Shown in pieces: positions 10,334-20,015 of a stretch of 64,000 nt of DNA (the stretch's first letter is position 1; every line of letters starts with the position of its first letter). This stretch comes from Dechloromonas sp. Dech2017 (GTDB taxonomy: Bacteria > Pseudomonadota > Gammaproteobacteria > Burkholderiales > Rhodocyclaceae), in assembly GCA_009469585.1 (NCBI GenBank), contig SSXW01000013.1, forward strand, positions 34,164 to 98,163, given 5' to 3'. The notes beneath the pieces were generated by a model that ran no database searches, had not been told where the DNA came from, and was given only the letters and a program-made list of their open reading frames with translations. Position numbers and translations under genes: made by a program.

Positions 10334-11106
10334 AGCACCTCGTCGTCGCCGGGTTGCGGCTCGAATACCGCGACTACCCGGCGACGGCCGCCGGCCGTCC
10401 GACCCTGCTGCTGCTCCACGAGGGCCTCGGTTGCGTCGCCATGTGGCGGCATTTCCCGGACAAGCTGGCGGCCGCCACCGGCTGCCGGGTTATCGTCTGG
10501 TCGCGGGCCGGCTATGGCGGTTCCGAAGCGTATGGCGAGCCGCGCACGGTGCGCTACATGCATCGCGAGGGCGAGGAGATGCTGCCGGCGCTGCTCGCCG
10601 CGCTGCACATCGAGCGGCCGGTGCTGATCGGCCACAGCGACGGCGGCAGCATCGCCCTGATCTTCGCCGCGGCCTTCCCCGACCTGCCGCTCGGCGTCGC
10701 CGTGATGGCGCCGCATGAATTCGTCGAGGAAGAAACCCTGGCCGGCATCCGCGCCGCCCGAGCGGCCTGGCAGACGACCGACCTGCCGCAGAAGCTGGCG
10801 CGCTACCACCACGCCCAGGCCGGGCGGGTGTTCAGCGACTGGAACGATACCTGGCTGTCGCCGGCTTTCCGCGACTGGAACATCGCGGCCTGCCTGCCCA
10901 AGATCCGCTGCCCGGTGCTGGCCATCCAGGGCGAGGACGACGAGTACGCGACGATGCGCCAGATCGACACCATCGCCGAGCAGGTGTCCGGCGCGCAGCT
11001 GCTCAAGCTGGCCCGCTGCGGCCATTCGCCGCAGCGCGATCAGGAATCGGCCGTGCTCGAGGCGCTGGCTGCCTTCATCAGCCGGCTCAGCGGGTCCTGC
11101 CGGTAG
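10330..11106 (+). CDS. Alpha/beta hydrolase
   Basis: A 258-residue alpha/beta-hydrolase translationally coupled to the preceding hydrolase. It contains the oxyanion region LLLLHEGLGCVAMW, nucleophile elbow GHSDGG (about 98-103), acid region IQGEDDEYA and catalytic His in ARCGHSPQRD. The HEGLG form of the oxyanion loop is found in a subfamily of small esterases or peptidases; the substrate is not known. The last 67 bases run antisense to the end of mtfA, so the two C-termini are encoded on opposite strands of the same DNA. Confidence 0.88.
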   Translation: MKHLVVAGLRLEYRDYPATAAGRPTLLLLHEGLGCVAMWRHFPDKLAAATGCRVIVWSRAGYGGSEAYGEPRTVRYMHREGEEMLPALLAALHIERPVLIGHSDGGSIALIFAAAFPDLPLGVAVMAPHEFVEEETLAGIRAARAAWQTTDLPQKLARYHHAQAGRVFSDWNDTWLSPAFRDWNIAACLPKIRCPVLAIQGEDDEYATMRQIDTIAEQVSGAQLLKLARCGHSPQRDQESAVLEALAAFISRLSGSCR

Positions 11107-11825
11107 TAGCGGCTGAGCAGGCCGTAGAGGGCCGGGTATTCGTCGCTGACCACGTCGGGCATTTCGAAGAAGCACTCCGACAGCACGGCGAAGAATTCGG
11201 CCGGCGATTCGCTGGCGTAGGGGTCGATGAAGGTGTCCTCGTCGTCGTCCACGCGCTGGCAGAAATCGTCGTAGGCGGCGAAAAAGACCTCGTCCCACTC
11301 GCCGGCGCCGACCCCGGCGTGCAGGGCAGGCATGCCGTCGGCTTCGCCGTTGAGCATGTCGAGCTTGTGGGCGAATTCGTGGATGACCACGTTGTAGCCG
11401 TCGCCGGCCATCTGCACGTCGTGCCAGGAAATGATCAGCGGCCCGCCTTCCCAGGCCTCGCCGGAGAGCACGTCGTCGTATTCGTGCACGACGCCGGATT
11501 CATCCTCGATGCGCCGGCGGACGACGAATTCGTCGGGGTAGACGACGATGCCGACCCAGTCGCGGTAGGCGCTCAGGCCGAGCTTGAGGATGGGCAGGCA
11601 GCCCTGGGCGGCGATCGAGGCGCAGATTTCGTCGTTCAGTTCGAGGCCGCCGGCGGCAGTGAATTCCTTTTCGGCGAGGAAATCCTCGGCCAGCGATTTC
11701 AGGGCTTTTTTCTCGTCGACCGCCAGGGTGTCGAGAAAAGGCAGCGAATCGACGATGGCCGCCCAAAGGCTGTCGGGGATGGGCGTCGGTTTGCGGGCGC
11801 GGAAACGGTCGAACAGGGAAATCAT
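11040..11825 (-). CDS. mtfA: M90-family zinc peptidase, MtfA-like (Mlc titration factor)
   Basis: This 261-residue protein belongs to the MtfA family, zinc aminopeptidases that in E. coli interact with the glucose repressor Mlc. The zinc-binding motif is VVIHEFAHKLDMLNGEADGMP around residues 143-163 (HExxH plus downstream Glu). SESPAEFFAVLSECFFE near 210 supplies the further conserved Glu. The start is ATG 11825, overlapping the stop of the EamA transporter gene (ATGA), so the two form one operon. An Mlc/PTS context is not visible here, so the physiological partner may differ. The C-terminal tail (KAASASSTADS) lies in the convergent overlap. Confidence 0.88.
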   Translation of the reverse strand: MISLFDRFRARKPTPIPDSLWAAIVDSLPFLDTLAVDEKKALKSLAEDFLAEKEFTAAGGLELNDEICASIAAQGCLPILKLGLSAYRDWVGIVVYPDEFVVRRRIEDESGVVHEYDDVLSGEAWEGGPLIISWHDVQMAGDGYNVVIHEFAHKLDMLNGEADGMPALHAGVGAGEWDEVFFAAYDDFCQRVDDDEDTFIDPYASESPAEFFAVLSECFFEMPDVVSDEYPALYGLLSRYYRQDPLSRLMKAASASSTADS

Positions 11826-12706
11826 TTTTTCATGGTCAGCCAGATGCCGGTGAAGATCAGCGCGATGCCGGCGTAGTGGTACCACAGCGGGATTTCGCCG
11901 AGAAAGAGGAAGGAGAGCAGGGTTCCGAACACCGGCATCAGGTGGATGAAGAGGCTGGCCTGGCTGGCACCGACTTCGGCGACTCCCTTGTTGTAGAAAA
12001 TGTAGCCGATGAAGCTCGGGAAGATGCCGACGTAGGCAAGCGCCGTCAGCGAGCCCGGATTCAGGTTGACGACCTGGCCGGCCATCATTTCGGCGGCATA
12101 GGCCGGGGCCAGCGCGGCCAGGCCGACGCTGGTCAGGGCGCCGAGCATCAGCATGGGATGGACGCCGGCCGGGCGCCAGGCCAGGCCGATGGTGTAGATC
12201 GCCCAGTCGAGCACGGCGAGCAGCATCCACAGGTCGCCGACATTGAGCTTGAGGTGGGTGAGCACGGCCAGGTCGCCGCGCCCCACGATGGTCAGCGCGC
12301 CGGCCAGCGAGATGAGCACGCCCAGCCCCTCGACGCGGCGCAGGCGCTTGCCGAGAAAGGCCCAGGAGATGGCGATGGTGGCGATCGGGATGAAGGAGTT
12401 GAGCAGCGTGGCGTTGGTCGCCGTGGTCTCCTGCAGCGCCAGGTAGGCGAAGGTGTTGTAGCCGCCGACACCAAGCAGGCCGAGGACGACCAGCGGCTTC
12501 CAGCCCTGCTTGAGCAGCGGCCACTGGCTTTTCAGGTGAGGCAGGGCGAGCGGCAGGATGAATAGGAAGGCGATGGCCCAGCGCCAGAAGGCGAAGGCGA
12601 GCGGCGGGATGTCGGCGCGGGCGCCGCGGCCGATCACCATGTTGCCCGACCAGAAGAGCACGGTCAGGGTGAGCAGCAGATAGGGGTTGGCGAACAGCTT
12701 GGTCAT
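11822..12706 (-). CDS. EamA/DMT-family permease
   Basis: A 294-residue inner-membrane protein with ten predicted helices in two EamA repeats (about 5-135 and 148-292). It begins MTKLFANPYLLLTLTVLFWS, where the LTLTVLFWSGN start is typical of drug/metabolite exporters. The family exports amino acids, nucleosides or other small metabolites; the substrate cannot be read from the sequence. It is the first gene of a two-gene unit with mtfA, divergent from relA across an 84-base gap. Confidence 0.9.
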   Translation of the reverse strand: MTKLFANPYLLLTLTVLFWSGNMVIGRGARADIPPLAFAFWRWAIAFLFILPLALPHLKSQWPLLKQGWKPLVVLGLLGVGGYNTFAYLALQETTATNATLLNSFIPIATIAISWAFLGKRLRRVEGLGVLISLAGALTIVGRGDLAVLTHLKLNVGDLWMLLAVLDWAIYTIGLAWRPAGVHPMLMLGALTSVGLAALAPAYAAEMMAGQVVNLNPGSLTALAYVGIFPSFIGYIFYNKGVAEVGASQASLFIHLMPVFGTLLSFLFLGEIPLWYHYAGIALIFTGIWLTMKK

Positions 12707-12778
12707 GGTCGGCGGATTATGCCTCAAGCGGCGCCAGCCGCCAGCCTTGCTTGCCTGCCGGGCGGCGGCGATCCGCTT

Positions 12779-12784
12779 TATAAT
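12779..12784 (+). promoter_or_regulatory. Perfect -10 hexamer close to the relA start
   Basis: A TATAAT hexamer ends six bases before the relA ATG (12791). A start site 6-7 bases downstream of a -10 box would fall on or next to the ATG, and no Shine-Dalgarno sequence is visible before it. No well-spaced -35 box is evident; TTGCCT at 12751 is 22 bases upstream. This is either a leaderless promoter or a chance match. Confidence 0.35.
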
Positions 12785-12790
12785 CGGGTC

Positions 12791-15013
12791 ATGGTATCCG
12801 TCATCCATTCCGTCGCCGCCCAGAGCGACTTCGACCAGTTTCTCTCCACCCTGTCCGAAGGGTTGGCCGCGGCCGACGCCGAGCGCCTCAAGGCGGCCGT
12901 TGAATATGCCTGGGAATCCTACGGCGAGCGCCAGCTGGGCAGCGGCGAACGGATCTGGTCGCACGCCCTGGGCATGGCGGTGATCATCGCCGGCCTCAAG
13001 CTCGACGTCGAATCGCGCATCGCCGCGCTGCTCTTCGCCATCCCAGCCCAGGAAGAACACGGCGTCGCCCACATCGAGACGCGCTTCGGCAAGCCGGCCG
13101 CCCACCTGGTCAGCGGCATCTCGCGGCTCAACCGGCTGCGGCCGATCACCAAGGGCTTCGTCGCCATCAACCTGGAAGCCGGCGAATCCAACCCGGCCGA
13201 AATGAAGTCGCAGATCGAAGTGCTGCGCAAGATGCTGCTCGCTATGGTCGAGGACATCCGCGTCGTCTTGCTGCGCCTGGCCAGCCGGACGCAGACCCTG
13301 CGCTTCTACGCCGCCCACCCGGACGACCTGCGGCCGCAGGTGGCGCGCGAGACGCTCGAACTGTATTCGCCGCTGGCCAACCGGCTTGGCGTCTGGGAGC
13401 TGAAATGGGAGCTGGAGGACCTGTCCTTCCGCTTCATCCACCCCGAGACCTACAAGGTCATCGCCAAGATGCTCGACGAAAAGCGCAGCGAGCGCGAGCA
13501 GTTCATCATCGAGGCGGTGGCCCGGGTGCGCCAGGAGCTGACCGCGTCGGGTGTGAAAAACGCCGAAATCTACGGTCGACCGAAGCACATCTACAGCATC
13601 TGGAACAAGATGCGCAAAAAGGGCGTCGAGTTCTCCGAGGTCTACGACGTGCGCGCCCTGCGCATCATCGTCGACGACGTCAAGGAGTGCTACACCGCGC
13701 TCGGCATCGTGCACAACCTGTGGCAGCCGATTTCCAAGGAATTCGACGACTACATCTCCAACCCCAAGGGCAACTACTACCGCTCGCTGCATACCGCCGT
13801 GCGCTGTCCGGACGGGCGCAGCCTGGAAATCCAGATCCGCACCGTCGAGATGCACAAGCATGCCGAACTCGGCGTCGCCGCCCACTGGCGCTACAAGGAA
13901 GGCAGCAAGCGCAGCGCCGAGGACGACTACGACGAGAAGATCGCCTGGCTGCGCCAGCTGCTGACCTGGAAGGACGAAGTCGCCGATAGTTCGGACTGGG
14001 TCAAGCACTACAAGCAGGCGGCGCTCGACGAGACGATCTACGTCATCACGCCGCAGGGCATGGTGGTCGACCTGCCGGTCGGCTCGACGCCGGTCGATTT
14101 CGCCTACCGCGTTCATACCGACCTCGGCCATCGCTGCCGGGGGGCCAAGGTCGGTGGCCAACTGGTACCGCTCAACACGGCCCTGGAAACCGGCCAGGAA
14201 GTCGAAATCGTCGCCGCCAAGCACGGCGGCCCGTCGCGCGACTGGCTCAACCCCAGCCAGGGCTACATCCACACCAAGAGCGCCCGGACCAAGGTGCGCA
14301 ACTGGTTCTCCAACCTGGCGCTCGAAGAAACCCTGGCTGAAGGGCGCGGCCTGATCGCCAAGGAGTTGCAGCGGGCCGGCCAGACCGGGGCCAATGTCGA
14401 CGAGTTGTCGCACAAGCTGGGTTTCGCCCGGGCCGATGACCTGTACATCGCCGCCGCCCGCGGCGACCTCAACCAGCGGCAGTTCCAGCTCGTCGCCCGG
14501 GGCGGCGACCCGGCCGCCGAGGCCCAACTGCCGGACGAGGTGGTGGCCAAGCCGAGCAAGCCGGTCGAAGGCAACCAGGGCATCCTGATCGTCGGCGTGG
14601 ACAAGCTGCTGACCCAGCTCGCCCGCTGCTGCAAGCCGGCGCCGCCCGATCAAATCCAGGGCTTCATCACGCGCGGCAAGGGCATTTCCATCCATCGCAT
14701 GGACTGCCCGAATTTCGCCAACCTGGCGGCGCTGCACCCCGAACGGGTCATCGAGACCGACTGGGGTCAGACGACGACCGGCGTCTTCGCCACCGACATC
14801 ATCGTCGACGCGCATGACCGCCAGGGCCTGCTGCGCGACATTTCCGAAATCTTCACCCGCGAGAAGCTCAACGTCGTCGGCGTCAATACCCAGTCCAAGC
14901 AGGGCAAGGCGCACATGAGCTTCACCGTCGAGGTGACCAACCTGCAGCAGACGCAACGCACGCTGGCCCTGATCCACGAGGTGGAAGGGGTGGTCGGCGT
15001 GCGCCGGGCCTGA
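12791..15013 (+). CDS. relA: (p)ppGpp synthetase RelA (synthetase-only type)
   Basis: This 740-residue long RSH protein makes (p)ppGpp on starved ribosomes. Its domains are a degenerate HD hydrolase region (1-200), the RelA/SpoT synthetase (about 240-370), TGS (about 405-465), a helical/zinc-finger segment (RCCKPAPPDQI near 617) and a C-terminal ACT domain. Residues 317-320 read EFDD, the EXDD form of monofunctional RelA, where bifunctional enzymes have RXKD. The HD motif is replaced by AALLFAIPAQEE, so hydrolase activity should be absent. A separate SpoT/Rel hydrolase gene is expected elsewhere. ATG 12791 matches the usual N-terminus; an upstream in-frame ATG (12719) would add an unconserved extension. 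Confidence 0.95.
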   Translation: MVSVIHSVAAQSDFDQFLSTLSEGLAAADAERLKAAVEYAWESYGERQLGSGERIWSHALGMAVIIAGLKLDVESRIAALLFAIPAQEEHGVAHIETRFGKPAAHLVSGISRLNRLRPITKGFVAINLEAGESNPAEMKSQIEVLRKMLLAMVEDIRVVLLRLASRTQTLRFYAAHPDDLRPQVARETLELYSPLANRLGVWELKWELEDLSFRFIHPETYKVIAKMLDEKRSEREQFIIEAVARVRQELTASGVKNAEIYGRPKHIYSIWNKMRKKGVEFSEVYDVRALRIIVDDVKECYTALGIVHNLWQPISKEFDDYISNPKGNYYRSLHTAVRCPDGRSLEIQIRTVEMHKHAELGVAAHWRYKEGSKRSAEDDYDEKIAWLRQLLTWKDEVADSSDWVKHYKQAALDETIYVITPQGMVVDLPVGSTPVDFAYRVHTDLGHRCRGAKVGGQLVPLNTALETGQEVEIVAAKHGGPSRDWLNPSQGYIHTKSARTKVRNWFSNLALEETLAEGRGLIAKELQRAGQTGANVDELSHKLGFARADDLYIAAARGDLNQRQFQLVARGGDPAAEAQLPDEVVAKPSKPVEGNQGILIVGVDKLLTQLARCCKPAPPDQIQGFITRGKGISIHRMDCPNFANLAALHPERVIETDWGQTTTGVFATDIIVDAHDRQGLLRDISEIFTREKLNVVGVNTQSKQGKAHMSFTVEVTNLQQTQRTLALIHEVEGVVGVRRA

Positions 15014-15029
15014 TCGATAAGGGGGCGAC

Positions 15030-15209
15030 ATGAAGGGGAATTTTGCAGCCATCGTTCTGGTGGTCGTCGGCGCCGTGGCGCTCGGTGTCAATCTCGACCT
15101 GTTCGAGCTCGACCTCGTCGCCCTGCTGCGCAAATGGTGGCCCTTGCTGCTGATCGGCGTCGGCATCGCCCTGTTCTTCACACCCGACGAGTCGAAGAAG
15201 GGTTCATGA
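15030..15209 (+). CDS. Small two-helix membrane protein (LiaI/DUF5668-like)
   Basis: A 59-residue protein, MKGNFAAIVLVVVGAVALGVN at its start, with two short hydrophobic helices (about 5-21 and 38-52) separated by the amphipathic stretch LDLFELDLVALLRKW. The KWWPLLLIGVGIALFF part is the LiaI-LiaF-like transmembrane pattern (DUF5668). GGGGGCGAC precedes the ATG. It lies 16 bases after relA, and its TGA overlaps the ATG of the following sensor-kinase gene. Its role is unknown; relatives are envelope-stress or spacer proteins. Confidence 0.75.
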   Translation: MKGNFAAIVLVVVGAVALGVNLDLFELDLVALLRKWWPLLLIGVGIALFFTPDESKKGS

Positions 15210-17773
15210 CCATTCGTTCGGCCAGCCGCTGCCGGCCTCGCCGTCTCCTGGTTGACTGCGTGTTTCCGCGAGCGGCCCTGATCCTGCGCCGGCTGGCGCT
15301 GCTGCTCATGCTCGCCGCCGGCGCATCGCAGGCGGCGGCGCCGACGTCGATCCGCGTGGTGCTCGACGACAATTAACCGCCCTACATCTTCCGCGATGCC
15401 GGCGGCGAAACCCAGGGCATCCTGAAGGACTTGTGGGAACTGTGGGCCGAGCGCACCGGGGTCGCCGTCGATTTCCGGGCAATGGACTGGGCCAAGGCCA
15501 AGGCCACGATGGCAGCCGGCGAGGCCGACGTCATCGACACCATCTTCAAGACCGAAGAGCGGACCAAGATCTACGATTTCTCGGCACCTTACGCGACGAT
15601 CGAGGTACCCATCTACTTCGACCGGAACATCGGCGGCATTGTCGATGCCGCTTCGCTCAAGGGTTTTACCGTCGGCGTCAAGGCCGGGGATGCCTGCATC
15701 GACTTCCTGCGCGTCCGCGGCATTGGCGATTTCCAGTATTTCCCGAGTTACGAGTCGCTGGTCAAGGCGGCCGGGCGGCACGAGGTCAAGGTGCTGTGCA
15801 TCGACCAGCCGCCAGCCGTCTATTTTTTCAACCGCGAAGGCATCGCCGACAACTTCCGCCATTCGCCGCCGCTTTATGTCGGTGAATTCCACTGGGCCGT
15901 CGCCAAGGGCAACAGCGCGCTGCAGCGCCTAGTTGCCGAGGGTTTCGCCCGGATTACGGCCAAGGAGCGCCAGGCCATCGAGACGCGCTGGCTCGGCCAG
16001 GATCTGGCCAGCGGGCCTTGGCGGCTGGTCGTCCGCTACGGCAGCTACCTGGCGCTGGCCATCGCCGGCATCATCGGGCTGCTTGGTGCCGGCAACTGGA
16101 TGCTGCGGCGCCGGGTCGGCGAGCGCACGGCGGCGCTGGCGGCGACGCTGGCCGAACTGCAGGAGAGCGAGCAGCATTTCCGCAACCTGGCCAACGGCGG
16201 TTCGACGCTGATCTGGACTTCCGGGCTGGACCAGGGCTGCAATTACTTCAACGAGCCCTGGCTGCGCTTCACCGGCCGGCGTCTTGACGATGAACTGGGC
16301 AGCGGCTGGACGGAAGGCGTCCACCCCGACGACCTGGCGACTTGCCTGGCAACCTATCAATCGGCCTTCGGGGCGCGCCGGCCGTTTTCGATGGAATACC
16401 GCCTGCGCCGGGCCGACGGCGAGTATCGCTGGCTGCGCGACGACGGCAACCCTCGTTTCGACAGCAAGGGGCGCTTCCTCGGCTATATCGGCTTCTGCGT
16501 CGATATCACCGAGCAGAAGGCCAATACCAGCGAGCTGACCATCTATCGCCGGCATCTCGAACTGCTGGTCGACGAGCGGACGCGGGAACTGGCCGCGGCC
16601 AAGGATGCCGCCGAGGCGGCCAACGTGGCGAAGACGGCTTTCCTTGCCAACATGTCGCACGAAATCCGCACGCCGCTCAATGCCATCACCGGCATGGCCC
16701 ACCTGATCCGCCGCGGCGGCTTGTCGCATGAGCAGAAGCTGCGCCTAGACAAGCTGGAGTCGGCGAGCAGCCACCTGCTCAACGTCATCAACGCCATCCT
16801 CGAACTGTCCAAGATCGAGGCCGGCAAGTTTGATCTGGAGGCGAGGGCGGTGCGCATCGACGACATCGTCGGCAACGTCATCGCCATCCTGCACGAGCGG
16901 GCCGAGGCCCGTAAGCTGGTGCTGACCAGCGAGATCGGCCCGCTGCCGGATTTTCTGACCGGCGACCCGACTCGCTTGCAGCAGGCGCTGCTCAACTACG
17001 TCGGCAACGCCATCAAGTTTACCGAGAAAGGTACGATCAGCCTGCGCGTGCGCGTCGAGGCGGAGGACCGGGGTTCGGCGCTGCTCCGCTTCGAGGTCGT
17101 CGACAGCGGCATCGGTATCCGGCCGGAAGTCCTCGGCAAGCTCTTTTCCGCCTTCGAGCAGGCCGACAACTCGACCACCCGCAAGTACGGCGGGACCGGC
17201 CTGGGCCTGGCCATTACCCGCCGCCTGGCCGAGTTGATGGGCGGCGCGGCCGGGGCCGACAGCCGGCCGGGCGAGGGCAGCACCTTCTGGTTTACCGCCC
17301 GGCTGAGCAAGCTCGCGCCGCCTGGCGCCGTTCAACCCGAAGGCGGCGAACCGCTCGGCGAACAGCTTAAACGGCATGCTGCCGGGCAGCGCGTGCTGCT
17401 CGTCGACGACGAGCCGATCAATCGCGAAATCACCCTCTGCCTGCTCCATGACGCCGGCCTGGCCGTCGATGTGGCCGAGGACGGCCTGGCCGCCCTGGCC
17501 TTCGTCGACGAGCAGGATTACGACCTGATCCTGATGGACGTCCAGATGCCGCGCATGGACGGCCTGGAGGCGACCCGCCAGATACGCGGCCGGCCGGACG
17601 GCCAGCGCGTGCCCATCCTGGCGCTGACCGCCAATGCCTTCGCCGACGACCGGGCGGCCTGCCTGGCGGCCGGCATGAACGATTTCGTCAGCAAGCCGGT
17701 GGTGCCCGAGGTCTTGTTCGGCAAGTGCCTGCGCTGGCTGCAGCGTCGGGACCAGGCGCTGACCACCGCCTGA
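15206..17773 (+). pseudogene. Hybrid sensor histidine kinase with solute-binding-protein sensor, interrupted by in-frame TAA
   Basis: The frame encodes a signal peptide (ILRRLALLLMLAAGASQAAA), then a family-3 solute-binding domain (about 50-265), a TM helix (about 273-293), a PAS/PAC domain (about 325-440), HisKA with [19 protein letters not shown], HATPase with [11 protein letters not shown], and a receiver with LILMDVQMPRMDG. At 15374-15376 a TAA follows VVLDDN, exactly where related sensors have Tyr in the DNYPPY-type motif. The next codons continue PPYIFRDAGG in the same frame with no other stop. It is therefore a one-base nonsense allele (TAC or TAT to TAA), readthrough, or a sequencing error. 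If real, the product is a 56-residue peptide unless translation restarts internally, which would make a kinase lacking its export signal. Confidence 0.85.
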
Positions 17774-17867
17774 GCCGGCTGACCCGGGCGGCCGGGCCGG
17801 ATTTCGTTTTGGCGCGATTTTTGCCGTTGACCACAGTGCTCGGCGGCGCCACGGTGGCGGCAGCTTT

Positions 17868-19946
17868 TCAGCTGCCCAGCGTCGTCATCAGCTCGCCCTG
17901 GGCATTGTGCGGCTTGCTGCGCGAGGCCCGGCGGCGGTGGTAGGTGCCGTCGCTGTTCATTTCCCAGCCCTGCTGGTTGTCGGCCAGGCAGAACTTGAGG
18001 CCCTCGTTGATCACCCGGCGCTTCAGCTTGGGGTCGAGGATGGGGAAGGCCAGTTCGATGCGCTTGAAGAAATTGCGCTCCATCCAGTCGGCGCTCGACA
18101 GGTAGACGGTTTCCTCGCCGCCGGCCAGGAAGTAGAAAATCCGGTGATGCTCGAGGAAGCGGCCGATCAGCGAACGCACCCGGATGTTCTCGGACAGCCC
18201 GGCGACACCGGGGCGCAGCGTGCACACGCCGCGCACGATCAGGTTGATCTCGACGCCGGCCTGCGAGGCTTCGTACATGGCGTTGATGACTTCCGGCTCG
18301 ACCAGCGAATTCATCTTGGCGACGATGCGCGCCTTGCCGCCGGCGCGCGCCGTTTCGGCCTCGGCCTGGATGCTGGCGACGATGTTCTGGTGCAGCGTGA
18401 ACGGCGCCTGCCACAGGTGCTTGAGGGTGCGCGCCTTGCCCAGGCCGGTCAGCTGCTTAAAGACCTCGGCGACGTCGTGGGTGACTTCCTCGTTGGCCGT
18501 CATCAGGCCGAAGTCGGTGTACAGGCGGGCCGTGCGCGGGTGGTAGTTGCCGGTGCCGAGGTGGGCGTAGCGCTTCAGCTTGCCATCCTCGCGGCGGACG
18601 ATGAGCAGGGCCTTGGCGTGCACCTTGTAGCCGACCACGCCGTAGACGACGTGGGCGCCGACCTGTTCCAGCTTGGTCGCCCAGCTGATGTTGGCCTCCT
18701 CGTCGAAGCGCGCCATCAGCTCGACGACGACGGTCACCTCCTTGCCGTTCTGGGCGGCGCGGATCAGCGATTCCATCAGCACCGAGTCGGTGCCCGTCCG
18801 GTAGACGGTCATCTTGATCGCCACCACGTTGGGGTCGGTCGCCGCGTGGCTGAGCAGCTCGATGACCGGCAGGAAGGACTGGTACGGGTGGTGGAGCAGG
18901 ACGTCGCCCTTGCGCAGGGCGTCGAAGATGTTGGTCCCCTTGCCCAAGCCCTTGGGCAGGCCGGGGACGAAGGGGCGGAACTTCATGTCCGGGCGGTCCA
19001 CGCGGTCCGGCACCTGCATCAGGCGGACCAGGTTGACCGGGCCGTTGACCCGGTAGAGGTCGGTCGGCTTCAGGTTGAAATGGGCCAGCAGGTAGTTGGT
19101 CATCGACTCCGAGCAGTTGTTGGCCACCTCGAGGCGCACGGCGTTGCCGAAATGGCGCTGCGGCAGCTCGCCCTGCAGCTTGGTGCGCAGGTTGGTGATC
19201 TCCTCCTCGTCGACGAACAGGTCGGAATTGCGCGTGGCGCGGAACTGGTAGCAGCCGAGCACCGTCATGCCGGTGAACAGCTCGCCGACGAATTCATGCA
19301 GGATCGAGGACAGGAAAACGAAGCCGTATTCCTGGCCGGTCAGTTCCTCGGGCAGCTGGATGACCCGGGGCAGCACGCGCGGCGCCTGGACGATGGCGGC
19401 ATTCGAACTGCGCCCGAAGGCATCCTTGCCTTCCAGCTCGACGGCGAAATTGAGGCTCTTGTTGAGGACGCGCGGGAAGGGGTGCGAGGGGTCGAGCCCG
19501 ATCGGCGTCAGAACCGGCACCATCTCGCGCGCGAAATACTCGCGAATCCATTCGCGCTGGGCCTCGTTCCACGTCGCCCGGCGGAGAAACTGGATGCCCT
19601 CGCTGGCCAGCGCGGGCAGCACCACCTCGTTCAGCTGCTGGTACTGCTCGTTGACGATGGCGTGGGCCTCGGCGGTGACCAGGCGATAGGCCTCCTGGGC
19701 CGTCTTGCCGTCGGCGGTGATCACCGAGGCGTTGGCGCCGATCTGCTCCTTGAGGCCGGCCATGCGGATCTCGAAAAACTCGTCGAGATTGCTCGAGACG
19801 ATGCACAGGAAACGCAGGCGTTCGAGCAACGGCACTCGCTCGTCCTGGGCCTGGGCCAGCACGCGCCGGTTGAAGGCGAGCAGGCCGAGTTCGCGGTTAA
19901 GGTAATTCTCGGCCGGGAAGCGGGATTTGGGGAGTTGATCGATCAT
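17868..19946 (-). CDS. ppk1: Polyphosphate kinase 1
   Basis: A 692-residue enzyme that polymerises ATP gamma-phosphate into polyphosphate. It has the N-terminal ENYLNRELGLLAFNRRVLAQ block, the catalytic region RYAHLGTGNYHPRTARLYTD with the phospho-accepting His at about residue 462, and the C-terminal block IRVRSLIGRFLEHHRIFYF. The length is standard. ATG 19946 is preferred, since GGAG sits eight bases before it; an in-frame TTG/ATG region further upstream adds an unconserved extension. It is transcribed alone: the next minus-strand gene lies downstream of a separate promoter region, and no ppx is present here. Confidence 0.96.
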   Translation of the reverse strand: MIDQLPKSRFPAENYLNRELGLLAFNRRVLAQAQDERVPLLERLRFLCIVSSNLDEFFEIRMAGLKEQIGANASVITADGKTAQEAYRLVTAEAHAIVNEQYQQLNEVVLPALASEGIQFLRRATWNEAQREWIREYFAREMVPVLTPIGLDPSHPFPRVLNKSLNFAVELEGKDAFGRSSNAAIVQAPRVLPRVIQLPEELTGQEYGFVFLSSILHEFVGELFTGMTVLGCYQFRATRNSDLFVDEEEITNLRTKLQGELPQRHFGNAVRLEVANNCSESMTNYLLAHFNLKPTDLYRVNGPVNLVRLMQVPDRVDRPDMKFRPFVPGLPKGLGKGTNIFDALRKGDVLLHHPYQSFLPVIELLSHAATDPNVVAIKMTVYRTGTDSVLMESLIRAAQNGKEVTVVVELMARFDEEANISWATKLEQVGAHVVYGVVGYKVHAKALLIVRREDGKLKRYAHLGTGNYHPRTARLYTDFGLMTANEEVTHDVAEVFKQLTGLGKARTLKHLWQAPFTLHQNIVASIQAEAETARAGGKARIVAKMNSLVEPEVINAMYEASQAGVEINLIVRGVCTLRPGVAGLSENIRVRSLIGRFLEHHRIFYFLAGGEETVYLSSADWMERNFFKRIELAFPILDPKLKRRVINEGLKFCLADNQQGWEMNSDGTYHRRRASRSKPHNAQGELMTTLGS

Positions 19947-19993
19947 CGCGCGCGCTCCATGTATTTTCTTAAGTATATGCGTCAAGCCTATCA

Positions 19994-20015
19994 TTTTGTT
20001 GCACTAATGTTGCAG
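19994..20015 (-). promoter_or_regulatory. Direct 11-bp-period repeat upstream of ppk1 (possible Pho-box-like site)
   Basis: On the minus strand two half-sites, CTGCAAC and GTGCAAC, are separated by ATTA and followed by AAAA. This gives the 7+4 spacing of PhoB boxes, though the half-sites match CTGTCAT at only four of seven positions. A TTGACG hexamer follows about 9 bases later (19985-19980), in front of ppk1. Phosphate control of ppk1 is plausible but is inferred only from this geometry. Confidence 0.3.

Noticed and set aside
11822..15892. 1356-codon minus-strand open frame
   Set aside because: Only 11822-12706 (EamA transporter) is real. The extension is antisense to relA and the sensor kinase and results from high GC.
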